A DNA stretch of 6,886 bases from an uncultured Planctomycetaceae bacterium (GCA_937967755.1 CALBTA010000243.1:1-6886), one strand, 5' to 3'. Positions 1 to 6,573 are shown, numbered from the stretch's first letter. The notes: generated by a model not told the origin, from the letters alone. Translations and numbers: made by a program.

Positions 1-1
1 C

Positions 2-1123
2 CTCGTTCACGAGTTGTCGCGACTCTCGGAAGCAGAGACGCAAGCCGTGCTGAAAGAGAACAAAATCTACCCGCTGATCATGTGCGCGGCGTTCTCTCCG
101 GACGGATCAAAGTTGCTGACAGGCGACAACAACAATTTGGTTCAAATCTGGGATACCACTTCCGGCGAGCTGATCGCGAAGCTGGATGATCACGTTGAAG
201 ATGTGATGTCGATTGAATTCTCCCCGTCCAGCAATCACTTCGCCACGGCATCTTGGGATGGAACTTCTCAGATTTGGGACGCGAAGACAAACAAGGCCCT
301 GCACATGCTGCGCAACGATCGCGAAACAACCGCCTACGACATTGATTTCTCGCCAGATGGGGCGATTCTTTACTCGGCTGGGAACGCCACCGAGGTCGTT
401 GCGTGGGACGTGGAAACTGGCGAGCGCATCTCCACCATGCGCGGCCACGGATCGCCCGTCATTGGTGCATCGGTTTCCGCCGACGGAAAGCTGATCGTAT
501 CGGTTGGTGCGGGAGACAAATCAGTGCGGTTCTGGGATGCCAAAACCGGAGGCACGTTAAGCGTATTGCGGAACTCGCCTGACCAACCGCGGGTGGCGAA
601 GTTTTCGCCCGGCGATCCTTCGCTGTTGGCCACCGTTTCGGGCAACGCCGGTATTCGCTTGCTTCGTTACGAAGGCGAAGAAGAGGGCGAGCGGGGGAAC
701 ATTCGTGTCGGCGCGGATGGGTTGACGATCGTACACCAGGAAGTCTCTGACGATCACCTCTCGATGCCGCCGTGGCAGTCGTTCAAAGCCCCCATCGATG
801 GCGTATTGGTTCGCGTGGAGTTGCAGCCGGCGTTGGCGGTTGGCGCCGAAGGTGATCTTTCGATCTACGGGGGTGAAGGGACGGGCGGCGAGAAGCTGCA
901 CACGCAACGTTACCGAATTGCGGACACCGGCGACGATCCGTGGAAAGCGTTCGAACTGGTCGAGCCTGTCGCGTTGCACCAAGGGGTGACCTACACCGTC
1001 GAGTGCGGCGGAGCTATCGGCATGTACCACTCGAAGGTTGACCGCTACGGCGATGGCCGGGCGAGCCAGCGCTGGGGAGGTGACATGGCGTTTCGCTTGT
1101 ACTTCAAACCAGACGAAGAGTAA
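2..1123 (+). CDS. WD40-repeat protein with C-terminal beta-sandwich domain (5' end outside window)
   Basis: The frame is open from base 2 and has no ATG near the window edge. The TTG at 14 is a possible start, but the gene most likely begins upstream, so this is treated as 5'-truncated. Counting from TTG-14 (369 residues), five WD40-type blades are visible. Their strand-ending signatures are VQIWD (43-47), SQIWD (85-89), VVAWD (128-132), VRFWD (171-175) and a degenerate IRLLRY (214-219). FSPDG-like turns sit before several of them. From about residue 230 the repeats stop. A different region of roughly 140 residues follows, with a WQSF motif (254-257), an LSIYGGEGTGG stretch (282-292) and a closing MAFRLYF (358-364). 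This resembles beta-sandwich modules seen at the ends of bacterial surface or secreted proteins. WD40 propellers are protein-interaction scaffolds, and no catalytic motif is visible. The ligand, location and N-terminal domain cannot be told from this window. It converges on the minus-strand gene ending at 1133. Confidence 0.85.
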   Translation, partial: LVHELSRLSEAETQAVLKENKIYPLIMCAAFSPDGSKLLTGDNNNLVQIWDTTSGELIAKLDDHVEDVMSIEFSPSSNHFATASWDGTSQIWDAKTNKALHMLRNDRETTAYDIDFSPDGAILYSAGNATEVVAWDVETGERISTMRGHGSPVIGASVSADGKLIVSVGAGDKSVRFWDAKTGGTLSVLRNSPDQPRVAKFSPGDPSLLATVSGNAGIRLLRYEGEEEGERGNIRVGADGLTIVHQEVSDDHLSMPPWQSFKAPIDGVLVRVELQPALAVGAEGDLSIYGGEGTGGEKLHTQRYRIADTGDDPWKAFELVEPVALHQGVTYTVECGGAIGMYHSKVDRYGDGRASQRWGGDMAFRLYFKPDEE

Positions 1124-1132
1124 CCCGGGCGC

Positions 1133-2368
1133 TTATTCATACAGGCGGGCCAGTTGGCTGATGCGGCCGAGGTGATCGGTCAACAGCAATGCGCCGTCTT
1201 CATATCGCCAACGCAAGTTTAGCAGGCTGCCATCGGCCCAAGTGATGCGCAGCAGATCGCCGTCGGCGGTGTATGTTCCGCGCAAGGTCCGAGCAGGCCG
1301 CAGCAGGGTCGTGTCGTCCAATTGACGCGGCCGCGATTGGTCGTACTCCAATTCGACTTCTCCCCCGGGCGTGAACATCAGGCGGGCGCGTTCGGCTTTC
1401 CACGTTCCGAAAACTGCCATAGCGCTTTCAGTAGCGCCGGTCGCCGGGTCGTCAAACAGCAGCGGTTTTCCGATTGCCATTCGCTCTAGGAGTTGTGCGA
1501 TGTGCGAGGCGGTCTCCGCGCTGGTGTGCCGCGCGTGCAGTTCGACGATGCCCCACTCAGTGGCGATGATGCGGTGCGAACCGCGCACTTCCACCGCACG
1601 GTCGCCATCGCGGAATAGGGCGTGGAATGGTCGCTCGGCAGCTTGATGACTGCCAACTTCGATCAGCGACGGCCGCTCGACTTTTGCCCCTTCGGGGAGC
1701 GCCGACCGCAGGCGCTGCTCCAGCGCCTTTTTCAGCGCCGCGGGCGCGCTTTCCTGTTGCGGGTTCACGTGGTAACTAACCCAAAGCCCGTCGGTCATGT
1801 CTGCACTGCCGGTGAATTGGCCCGGCGTTATATATAGCCGCACATGCCGAAGCTCGTTGGTTTCGGTCACACTCCACTGGGGCGGAACGGTAAACTCAAT
1901 CGCCTCGGCGGCAAAGCGAACGATGTCGTTGAACTCCGCGCCGGGCGGGGGCGGAAGGGGCGTGAGTGGCCCGATGTCGGCCGGCGAAAGTTCTTGCGCA
2001 TATTCGCCAGCAAACGGCCGCTCGCACCCGTCTATTTGCGGCGGGGGTGGAAGTTCTGAAGAGGCGATGATTTCAAAGTCTTCGACGACGAACTCGTCCA
2101 ACGCATCGGACGCATCTGAGGAAAACAGCTCTCCGATGACGGTCGAAGTGATAGACTCGTGTTGCTCCGAAGCGGGCGGAGCCGGCAACCAACGCAATCG
2201 TGGCTTCACGTAGGCGCTAGGAAGCGGCTGGGTCGGTCGCCCGCTCGTCAGCATCCAACGCGCAAAGCCCGATGGCGACGCCCCGGCTGGAGGCGTTTGA
2301 GCGAATGCCGCTTCGCTTCCGGCACAAATAGCCAGAAGCGCGAGCAGGATGGCGAGCGTCCGTTGCAT
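1133..2368 (-). CDS. Exported two-domain protein of unknown function
   Basis: This gene encodes 411 residues from the ATG at 2368. The frame stays open upstream to an ATG at 2515, but that would put 49 unremarkable residues before a clean signal peptide, so 2368 is preferred. Residues 1-23 have a short basic start, a Leu/Ala-rich core and an AFA-Q signal peptidase I site. The mature part opens with a low-complexity segment (about 24-145) containing two proline clusters (107-110, 139-142) and one cysteine (115). Residues about 145-300 form a globular domain with FTVPPQWSV (159-167), reminiscent of PsbP/DUF1795-type folds. Residues about 319-411 look like a small beta-barrel, with FGTWKAE at 320-326 and alternating polar and hydrophobic strands, resembling lipocalin-like domains. 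Both fold suggestions are impressions from pattern, not matches. No active-site motif is recognised and no clear Shine-Dalgarno precedes the start. The gene is divergent from the VKOR gene, but a functional link is not shown. Confidence 0.85.
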   Translation of the reverse strand: MQRTLAILLALLAICAGSEAAFAQTPPAGASPSGFARWMLTSGRPTQPLPSAYVKPRLRWLPAPPASEQHESITSTVIGELFSSDASDALDEFVVEDFEIIASSELPPPPQIDGCERPFAGEYAQELSPADIGPLTPLPPPPGAEFNDIVRFAAEAIEFTVPPQWSVTETNELRHVRLYITPGQFTGSADMTDGLWVSYHVNPQQESAPAALKKALEQRLRSALPEGAKVERPSLIEVGSHQAAERPFHALFRDGDRAVEVRGSHRIIATEWGIVELHARHTSAETASHIAQLLERMAIGKPLLFDDPATGATESAMAVFGTWKAERARLMFTPGGEVELEYDQSRPRQLDDTTLLRPARTLRGTYTADGDLLRITWADGSLLNLRWRYEDGALLLTDHLGRISQLARLYE

Positions 2369-2612
2369 GGTGGTCCGATCTTTACGACTTAGCGCTGAAT
2401 ACCGCGTCTTCTTTTGAATCGGCCCAACGAGTGCATCATGCAAGCACATACCCACCGCCTTCCGAATATGAGGCGTTGCGATGATTAGAACCTGAGAAAT
2501 CGACACGGTCGTCATTGCCGACGCGTCAATCTTGTGGCCAACTTCCGCCGAACTGCTTACACTGAAAGTTCACGTCTTCCCTAACCGCCGCCGCAATCCT
2601 CTCGAACCAGCC
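2369..2612. other. Divergent intergenic region
   Basis: This region separates the minus-strand exported-protein gene from the plus-strand VKOR-DsbA gene and should hold both promoters. Reading frames extend into it from both sides (minus to 2515, plus from TTG-2532), but the extensions look unlike protein and are treated as non-coding. It contains an 11-bp perfect palindrome, TGCATCATGCA (2432-2442), and one plausible plus-strand promoter listed separately. No convincing minus-strand promoter was found. Confidence 0.5.
2535..2563 (+). promoter_or_regulatory. Weak sigma70-type promoter candidate for the VKOR-DsbA gene
   Basis: TGGCCA (2535-2540, 4 of 6 to TTGACA) and TACACT (2558-2563, 4 of 6 to TATAAT) are separated by 17 bp. 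Initiation near 2570 would give a leader of about 43 nt before the TTG at 2613. It would also exclude the alternative TTG start at 2532. Matches this weak occur by chance, so this is only a candidate. Confidence 0.25.
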
Positions 2613-4067
2613 TTGAGCACGCTCACCAAGAACGAGTCGAAGCATACCTCCCGCTTCATTGAACCGACCGCCAGCCGCCAACAGGTTTTGGTGCTGTGGG
2701 TGTTGCGGGCGCTGGCTTTGCTGGCCTGTTCGGTGAGCGGTTACCTGGTTTGGATCGCGCTGTCGGCGGGCGAGGCGGTTGGTTGCGGTGGGGCGATGGA
2801 CTGCGACGCGGTCCTGCAGAGTTTCTGGTCGAAGTGGCTGGGTCTGCCGGTTTCGATTCCGGCGCTGTCGATGTATTTGACGTTACTGTTCGCGTTGGCA
2901 TTCGCAGGCCCGCTGGCCCCGGATAACGTTCGCAAACTAGCGTGGACATTGACCACCGCCCTCACTTCGTTGGCCGCATTGGCGGCGGTGTGGTTTGTGT
3001 TCCTGCAGATGGCCGTTGTGCAAGCGTTCTGCACCTGGTGCTTCACGGTTCACGTCGCCGGCTTGGGAATGTTCTTGCTGGCAATCTCCTGCGGGTCACT
3101 GGCGATGGGCCGCAAACTGCTCGTCGGGTCGGCATTCGGGGCAGTCGGAGTGGCGGCCTTGATCGCCGGGCAGTACTTTCAGGAAGACACCTCGGGCGGA
3201 CTGGTGGAAGACAATGTCACCAACGCAGCCAACACACCCGTCGTGCGGCTCGATGCGGGGCAGGCCCGGGCCGAAGACGGTTCGGGGAATGAACCACTGC
3301 CGGGTGGGATCTCCATGTCAGACCTGGATATCTTCCGCATCGAGCCGGGAGATGATGAACCGGGCGATGATAGCAATCCGCCCATCACGCTGGATCCGCC
3401 CACGGTCGAAACTCCGGACCCGCCATCCACTCCGCCAGCGCAAATAGACCCGGAGGCAAGCGACGAAGGAAAGCAACGCCTGTTGACCGTGCTGGGCGGA
3501 ACGGCCGAGTTGAACGCGTATCAATACCCGATCATCGGCTCGTACGAATCGGATCACCTGGTGGTCGAACTGTTTGACTACACCTGCCCGCATTGCCGCT
3601 CGATGCATCGGCAATTGGCCGCGGCCAAACCGCGATTCAACGGCCGCGTTGGGTTTCTGCAAATACCCGTTCCCTTAAACACGGCGTGTAACCCGCACGT
3701 GACGCGCGACAGCGAAAAGCACCGGGACGCGTGCGAGCTGGCCGCGCTGGCGTTGGCGGTTTGGCGAAGCCAGCCGGCGAAGTTCGAAGAGTATCACAAC
3801 TGGCTGATGAAGGACGATCATCCCCCAGCGGTGACCGACGCGCGGGCCGCGGCCGAACAACTCATCGGAACGGAACAACTCATCGCACAGTTGGGCGACC
3901 CGCAACTCTCCGGGCGTATCGCTGTGGGCGGGCAGTTGTACAAACTCGCGCGCTTCGGCTCGATTCCCAAGCTACTGCTTCCCACGTCGGTGTTTACCGG
4001 CCGCGCCACCACCGAAGACGAACTGGTCGAGATGCTCACCCGGCATTTAGGGCTAGAGGGAAAATAG
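2613..4067 (+). CDS. Vitamin K epoxide reductase / DsbA-like thioredoxin fusion (disulfide-forming membrane protein)
   Basis: This is a 484-residue fusion of a quinone-linked VKOR domain to a thioredoxin-fold oxidase, which in this family makes disulfides in exported proteins and passes electrons to quinone. The start is taken as TTG-2613 (MSTLTKNES...). TTG-2532 is also in frame, and the first in-frame ATG lies inside the VKOR domain. Five hydrophobic segments lie at about 25-49, 78-99, 108-133, 140-163 and 168-189. The VKOR signatures are complete: loop cysteines C58 and C64 spaced by six, Ser70, the GLPV turn, and the active-site CTWC at 140-143. A Pro/Asp/Glu-rich linker follows (about 190-283). 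The soluble domain then has LFDYTCPHC with the redox pair at 325/328, the same CPHC as E. coli DsbA. A second cysteine pair (C359, C374) lies in its helical part. The probable cis-proline is P457, preceded by Leu. The C-terminal domain is expected to lie outside the cytoplasm. No partner genes are adjacent. Confidence 0.93.
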   Translation: MSTLTKNESKHTSRFIEPTASRQQVLVLWVLRALALLACSVSGYLVWIALSAGEAVGCGGAMDCDAVLQSFWSKWLGLPVSIPALSMYLTLLFALAFAGPLAPDNVRKLAWTLTTALTSLAALAAVWFVFLQMAVVQAFCTWCFTVHVAGLGMFLLAISCGSLAMGRKLLVGSAFGAVGVAALIAGQYFQEDTSGGLVEDNVTNAANTPVVRLDAGQARAEDGSGNEPLPGGISMSDLDIFRIEPGDDEPGDDSNPPITLDPPTVETPDPPSTPPAQIDPEASDEGKQRLLTVLGGTAELNAYQYPIIGSYESDHLVVELFDYTCPHCRSMHRQLAAAKPRFNGRVGFLQIPVPLNTACNPHVTRDSEKHRDACELAALALAVWRSQPAKFEEYHNWLMKDDHPPAVTDARAAAEQLIGTEQLIAQLGDPQLSGRIAVGGQLYKLARFGSIPKLLLPTSVFTGRATTEDELVEMLTRHLGLEGK

Positions 4068-4072
4068 TAGTA

Positions 4073-4089
4073 GGCACGCTCCGCGTGCC
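4073..4089. repeat. 7-bp palindrome, TCC loop, just after the VKOR-DsbA stop codon
   Basis: GGCACGC (4073-4079), a TCC loop and GCGTGCC (4083-4089) form a perfect hairpin 5 nt after the stop codon. No T-run follows, so it is not a classic intrinsic terminator. It may be one copy of a dispersed intergenic palindrome, or it may protect the 3' end of the mRNA. Genome-wide copy number cannot be seen from here. Confidence 0.55.
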
Positions 4090-4129
4090 GTAACCGAACA
4101 GCAAACACGCTCCTGCGATATAGCTGGAT

Positions 4130-4177
4130 ACGGTGGCTGGAAGCCCTCACTTCTTTCCGCACGGTGGCTGGAAGCCC
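4130..4177. repeat. 17-bp direct repeat, two copies, period 31 bp
   Basis: ACGGTGGCTGGAAGCCC occurs exactly at 4130-4146 and 4161-4177. Each copy holds a small GGCT-GGA-AGCC hairpin. The 14 bp between copies are unrelated to the repeat. Two copies are too few for a CRISPR array and the spacing is too short. They look like tandem remnants of a dispersed palindromic repeat. Confidence 0.7.
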
Positions 4178-4191
4178 CCGCTACTTGTCAA

Positions 4192-4236
4192 GAAAAAACG
4201 AAAGGGGCGAAGCCGATACGGCTTCGCCCCTTTCTT
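4192..4236. terminator. Bidirectional intrinsic terminator, 16-bp perfect stem
   Basis: The arm GAAAGGGGCGAAGCCG (4200-4215) pairs perfectly with CGGCTTCGCCCCTTTC (4219-4234) across an ATA loop. On the minus strand the stem is followed by G and six T (complement of 4193-4198), a textbook intrinsic terminator for the Mur-like gene pair arriving from the right. On the plus strand it is followed by TTGTTC, a weaker tail that could still stop transcripts from the VKOR-DsbA gene, which ends about 130 bp upstream. Confidence 0.8.
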
Positions 4237-4243
4237 GTTCCCT

Positions 4244-4284
4244 GGCGCCGGAGCGAAACGAGTTCGCTCCGGCGCTCAGTTTTA
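4244..4284 (+). terminator. Second terminator-like hairpin, 13-bp stem with TTTT tail
   Basis: GCGCCGGAGCGAA (4245-4257) pairs perfectly with TTCGCTCCGGCGC (4263-4275) around a 5-nt loop, ACGAG. On the plus strand TCAG and then TTTT (4280-4283) follow. It probably backs up the hairpin at 4200-4234 for plus-strand transcription. The T-run is short and offset by four bases, and it overlaps the left end of the adjacent 134-bp inverted-repeat element. The hairpin could instead be part of a larger repeat unit. Confidence 0.5.
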
Positions 4285-4415
4285 AGTTCCACCGTGAAGC
4301 ACTTGTCAAGGCAGTCGACCCAGAAACTGCCAGGCTGACAAGTCAATTGCTCCGACCCAGGAGGGTGGGTTGCGATCAAACTCCCGCAAATCTAATCGCA
4401 AGCGGTGGAACTTAA
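4282..4415. repeat. 134-bp element with 13-bp perfect terminal inverted repeats and nested hairpins
   Basis: TTAAGTTCCACCG (4282-4294) and CGGTGGAACTTAA (4403-4415) are perfect inverted ends. Inside lie further complementary pairs: ACTTGTCA/TGACAAGT (4301-4308/4336-4343), which encloses GGCAGT/ACTGCC (4310-4315/4326-4331); ACCCA/TGGGT (4355-4359/4366-4370); and TGCGAT/ATCGCA (4371-4376/4395-4400). Together these would make a closing helix with three branches. If the true ends are GTTCCACCG/CGGTGGAAC, then TTAA flanks both sides and could be a target duplication, although TTAA is itself a palindrome. The possibilities are a miniature non-autonomous mobile element, a dispersed palindromic repeat, or a structured RNA. 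It contains no transposase and no clear promoter. The helices are seen directly; the nature of the element is inferred. Confidence 0.55.
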
Positions 4416-4463
4416 CAATGGTTGACGCGGGTCGTCGCGGGAAATGCTCTCGTTGTGTTCGTG

Positions 4464-5852
4464 TCAAGCGGCGCGCCGAATGGGCTGAACCGCTGGAGTT
4501 GTGTTTGGGAAAAGAGCTAATACCCCTTGGGCGGCCTGCGCGTCAATGTCACTGAGCAAAACAATGTCGCCAAAGGTCAAAATATCTGGAAGTTCTTCTA
4601 AAAGTGCATCGCTATCTGCGCAGCGCCGGCAATGATCGCGCCGCATGCCAGCTTCCACCGCGCTGTCGATCAATGCTTCGGCGGCTGGTCCTGTCGCAAT
4701 CAGAAAATCTGCCCCGGCAATATTAAGCAGCTCGCCGCTCGCTTGTGCGCAATCAGCGTCTTTACCAGGCCAGCCGCCGACGACCGCCACGCGGCGCTTG
4801 GCGTCCGAAGCGGTTGCCAGCAGTTCCAGCGCCGATGCCCGCGCCAAAGGGGAGCGGCTGGCGGTGTTGTCGATGAACTGAACCTCGCCACGGTCGATCG
4901 GTTCGCAACGCCCGGGCGGAATCGCCGCCTGACCAAGCCGCCAGGCAATCACGTCTTCGGCAATGCCGGCTTCCCGTCCGACGCACCAGGCGGCCAAGGC
5001 GCTCTCCAGGTAATGGCGCCCCCACGCCTTCACCCGCGCCACTTGCCCTTCGACTACGAACGATAGTAACGCCGGTTCACAGAACACGTGGGAAACAGCG
5101 GCATCGCATTCGCCGTTGCGGCCAAAAGTTTGCAGAGTTGGGCCCGCGCTTGCCAGAGCCCGCGGGTTGAGAACCGGTCCCGCAATCGCGGCGCCATTAT
5201 CGGGAACGGTCGCGGCAAGTTCCTCCCACGGGCCTAGCTCCGCAAATGGACGTGCCCCCCCGGCCGCGAGCTTCGGATTGACGATCACCGCGATGTCCGC
5301 ACAGCAAAGGTTCGCCGCCGCATCAAGCTCACTCGGGGTCGCCCCATGCATCTCGACGATCGCGTAAGCCTTGTCGTCATCAAGGTCCAGCAACTGTTCG
5401 GTCAGTTGGGCATCACTTGATGTTTCTTCCCGCCAAGGCGCACATGTGTCGCCGCCCAAAACAGCTTCGATCATGGCGCAAGTAATCGACTTTCCGATCG
5501 GTCCAGCGACCGCGATCACCCGGCCCGGAAATTCCGTGCGCGCAACTCGGGCCAGTTTCCAAACGGCCCAGTCCATGTCTTCCACGTGAATGCTGAACCG
5601 GCCTGCCCAGGGTTCAACAGGCGTCGTCGCACTGACAACACCCAACGCCCCACGCTGGTAGGCTTCCGAAGCAAACGCAGGGTTCGCAGCGCTCGTGGTC
5701 CCCGTGGCGAGCAGTACATCCCCTTCGCAGATGCGATCCATTCGGGTGACGAACCTGCCAAGCGGTTCCCACATTCCGCCCAGCGGCGGCAAGTCAGCCA
5801 GACGAAGCCGCCCGCCGACGATATCACTCAACGATTGAACATCAAACGCCAT
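4464..5852 (-). CDS. MurF-like Mur ligase paralog with eroded active-site motifs
   Basis: This gene encodes 462 residues from ATG-5852, about the usual MurF length. MurF joins D-Ala-D-Ala to the UDP-MurNAc-tripeptide in cytoplasmic peptidoglycan synthesis. The three-domain layout is visible: an N-terminal substrate domain (about 1-105), a central ATPase domain opening with VIAVAGPIGKS (112-122), and a C-terminal domain after GRHYLESALAAW (278-289) and PPGR (312-315). The P-loop keeps its lysine (K121) but reads GPIGKS instead of the common G(T/S)xGKT. The acidic residue survives in VEMHG (E167), but the EMGxNHPGEI pattern is lost. TNxxxAHL is replaced by VNPKLAAG (191-198). The C-terminal YNANPxS signature is replaced by DNTASRSP (328-335), and the late GDxVLxKGS by GDIVLLSDI (428-436). 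The frame is fully open, so it is not obviously decaying. It follows the MurE-like gene on the same strand after 82 bp and is probably cotranscribed with it. It may be a non-catalytic or repurposed ligase rather than the cell's MurF, so no symbol is given. Confidence 0.85.
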   Translation of the reverse strand: MAFDVQSLSDIVGGRLRLADLPPLGGMWEPLGRFVTRMDRICEGDVLLATGTTSAANPAFASEAYQRGALGVVSATTPVEPWAGRFSIHVEDMDWAVWKLARVARTEFPGRVIAVAGPIGKSITCAMIEAVLGGDTCAPWREETSSDAQLTEQLLDLDDDKAYAIVEMHGATPSELDAAANLCCADIAVIVNPKLAAGGARPFAELGPWEELAATVPDNGAAIAGPVLNPRALASAGPTLQTFGRNGECDAAVSHVFCEPALLSFVVEGQVARVKAWGRHYLESALAAWCVGREAGIAEDVIAWRLGQAAIPPGRCEPIDRGEVQFIDNTASRSPLARASALELLATASDAKRRVAVVGGWPGKDADCAQASGELLNIAGADFLIATGPAAEALIDSAVEAGMRRDHCRRCADSDALLEELPDILTFGDIVLLSDIDAQAAQGVLALFPNTTPAVQPIRRAA

Positions 5853-5889
5853 GGCGAATGCCCACTACGAAAGAGATCAGAAGTAGGTA

Positions 5890-5910
5890 GGACGGGTTTG
5901 AAACCCGTCC
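5890..5910. repeat. 21-bp perfect palindrome in the gap between the two Mur-like genes
   Basis: GGACGGGTTT (5890-5899) and AAACCCGTCC (5901-5910) are perfect complements around a single base. As RNA, the 8-bp stem GGACGGGT/ACCCGTCC with loop TTGAA is the likely form. It fills much of the 82-bp gap inside the probable operon. No T-run follows on either strand, so it is not a standard terminator. It resembles the REP-like palindromes scattered between planctomycete genes, a judgement from general familiarity rather than a search. Confidence 0.6.
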
Positions 5911-5934
5911 CACAAAAACGGCGGCTGCGTAGCG

Positions 5935-6573
5935 CTAGTCACCCAACATCCGCAGAATTTTCGGTTCGGCGGCTTCCTGCTGATCGGCCAGCACGATTTG
6001 CAGGGCAAATTCGGCGTCGTCAATCGACGAGCCGTCTGCCCGTTGCGATGGCTGCCCGGTGCAACCGGCGATCAACACGCAATCGCCCGGCTGGGCCTGC
6101 GAAAGCGCCCAGGCAATCGCCTGATCCCGATCAGGCATCGCATGCGCCTTGGCGGGTCGGTGGTAGCCGTCGATCACATCGTGAATCGCTTGCAGCGGCG
6201 GCTCGGGGCTGTAACCGCTGGTCGTGGTCAGCCCGATGTCAGTGCCCTTTTCCAAGATGCGGCCGATCAGCGGGCGATGCTCGTTGGGCATCGCGCCGTC
6301 GGCATTCGCCACACAAATCACGCGGCCGGCGGCAACTTGCCGGGCGGCACGCAAGCATGCGGCCAGGCGATCGGGCGAATCGGCGGAATCCACGAACATC
6401 GAAAAGGGTTGCCCGCATTCAATGCGTTCCATGCGGAAGGGCACGTTCTCGACCGCTTCCAACCCGCGCACGACCGTCGGCAGATCGATCCCCAGCGCCA
6501 GCGCCGCTGCCGCGACCAGCAAGCAGTTGGACAGATGGTGATCGCCGATCATCTTGGTTCGCAAGGGAATCAT
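5935..6573 (-). CDS. C-terminal half of the MurE-like ligase (open frame after the amber codon)
   Basis: This frame encodes 212 residues from ATG-6573. It begins in the segment joining the central and C-terminal domains (GDHHLSNCLLVAAAA, 10-24) and covers the whole C-terminal domain. MurE landmarks can be placed by position but have changed. GRME is FRME (46-49). DYAHTPD is DSADSPD (62-68). The GCGGDRD region is NADGAMP (90-96). KRPxMG is HRPLIG (99-104). The DNPR motif, which reads the diamino acid substrate, is replaced by SGYS (119-122) before PEPP. GKGHExxQ is GCTGQPSQ (170-177). DRDQAIAWAL (148-157) is well kept. A lone C-terminal domain could not carry ATP-dependent ligation, so separate translation would give at most an accessory or non-functional product. 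No strong ribosome binding site precedes ATG-6573. Confidence 0.6.
   Translation of the reverse strand: MIPLRTKMIGDHHLSNCLLVAAAALALGIDLPTVVRGLEAVENVPFRMERIECGQPFSMFVDSADSPDRLAACLRAARQVAAGRVICVANADGAMPNEHRPLIGRILEKGTDIGLTTTSGYSPEPPLQAIHDVIDGYHRPAKAHAMPDRDQAIAWALSQAQPGDCVLIAGCTGQPSQRADGSSIDDAEFALQIVLADQQEAAEPKILRMLGD

Larger units (their letters stand above)
4068..4463. other. Structured intergenic region between convergent genes
   Basis: There are 396 bp between the end of the VKOR-DsbA gene and the end of the MurF-like gene. No credible protein is encoded. Open frames exist at 4164-4415 (plus) and 4188-4379 (minus), but both run through hairpin arms, and their composition follows the palindromes. 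The space is taken up by a 7-bp-arm palindrome, a 17-bp direct repeat, two hairpins with terminator character and a 134-bp inverted-repeat element, each listed separately. The last stretch (4416-4463) shows nothing recognisable. Confidence 0.7.

Noticed and set aside
2432..2442. 11-bp palindrome TGCATCATGCA as an operator
   Set aside because: It is short and single-copy in the window, with no promoter aligned to it and no regulator gene nearby. Chance is a sufficient explanation.
2369..2515. 49-residue N-terminal extension of the exported protein from ATG-2515
   Set aside because: It would place a normal signal peptide internally. ATG-2368 begins exactly at the signal peptide.
2532..2612. 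27-residue N-terminal extension of the VKOR-DsbA protein from TTG-2532
   Set aside because: The added residues look unlike coding sequence and overlap the candidate promoter. TTG-2613 is preferred, though this remains uncertain.
4130..4177. CRISPR-like array
   Set aside because: Only two 17-bp copies with a 14-bp gap and no cas genes. The repeat and spacer are both too short.
4281..4309. Minus-strand promoter with a perfect TTGACA (4309-4304)
   Set aside because: The best -10 at a proper spacing is only TTAAAA (3 of 6). The transcript would run straight into the two terminator hairpins. The hexamer is explained by the repeated 10-mer ACTTGTCAAG.
4164..4415. Short open frames on both strands of the intergenic region (also 4188-4379, minus)
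   Set aside because: Both are read through perfect hairpin arms and the 134-bp inverted-repeat element, so their sequence is set by the palindromes. No recognisable protein feature.
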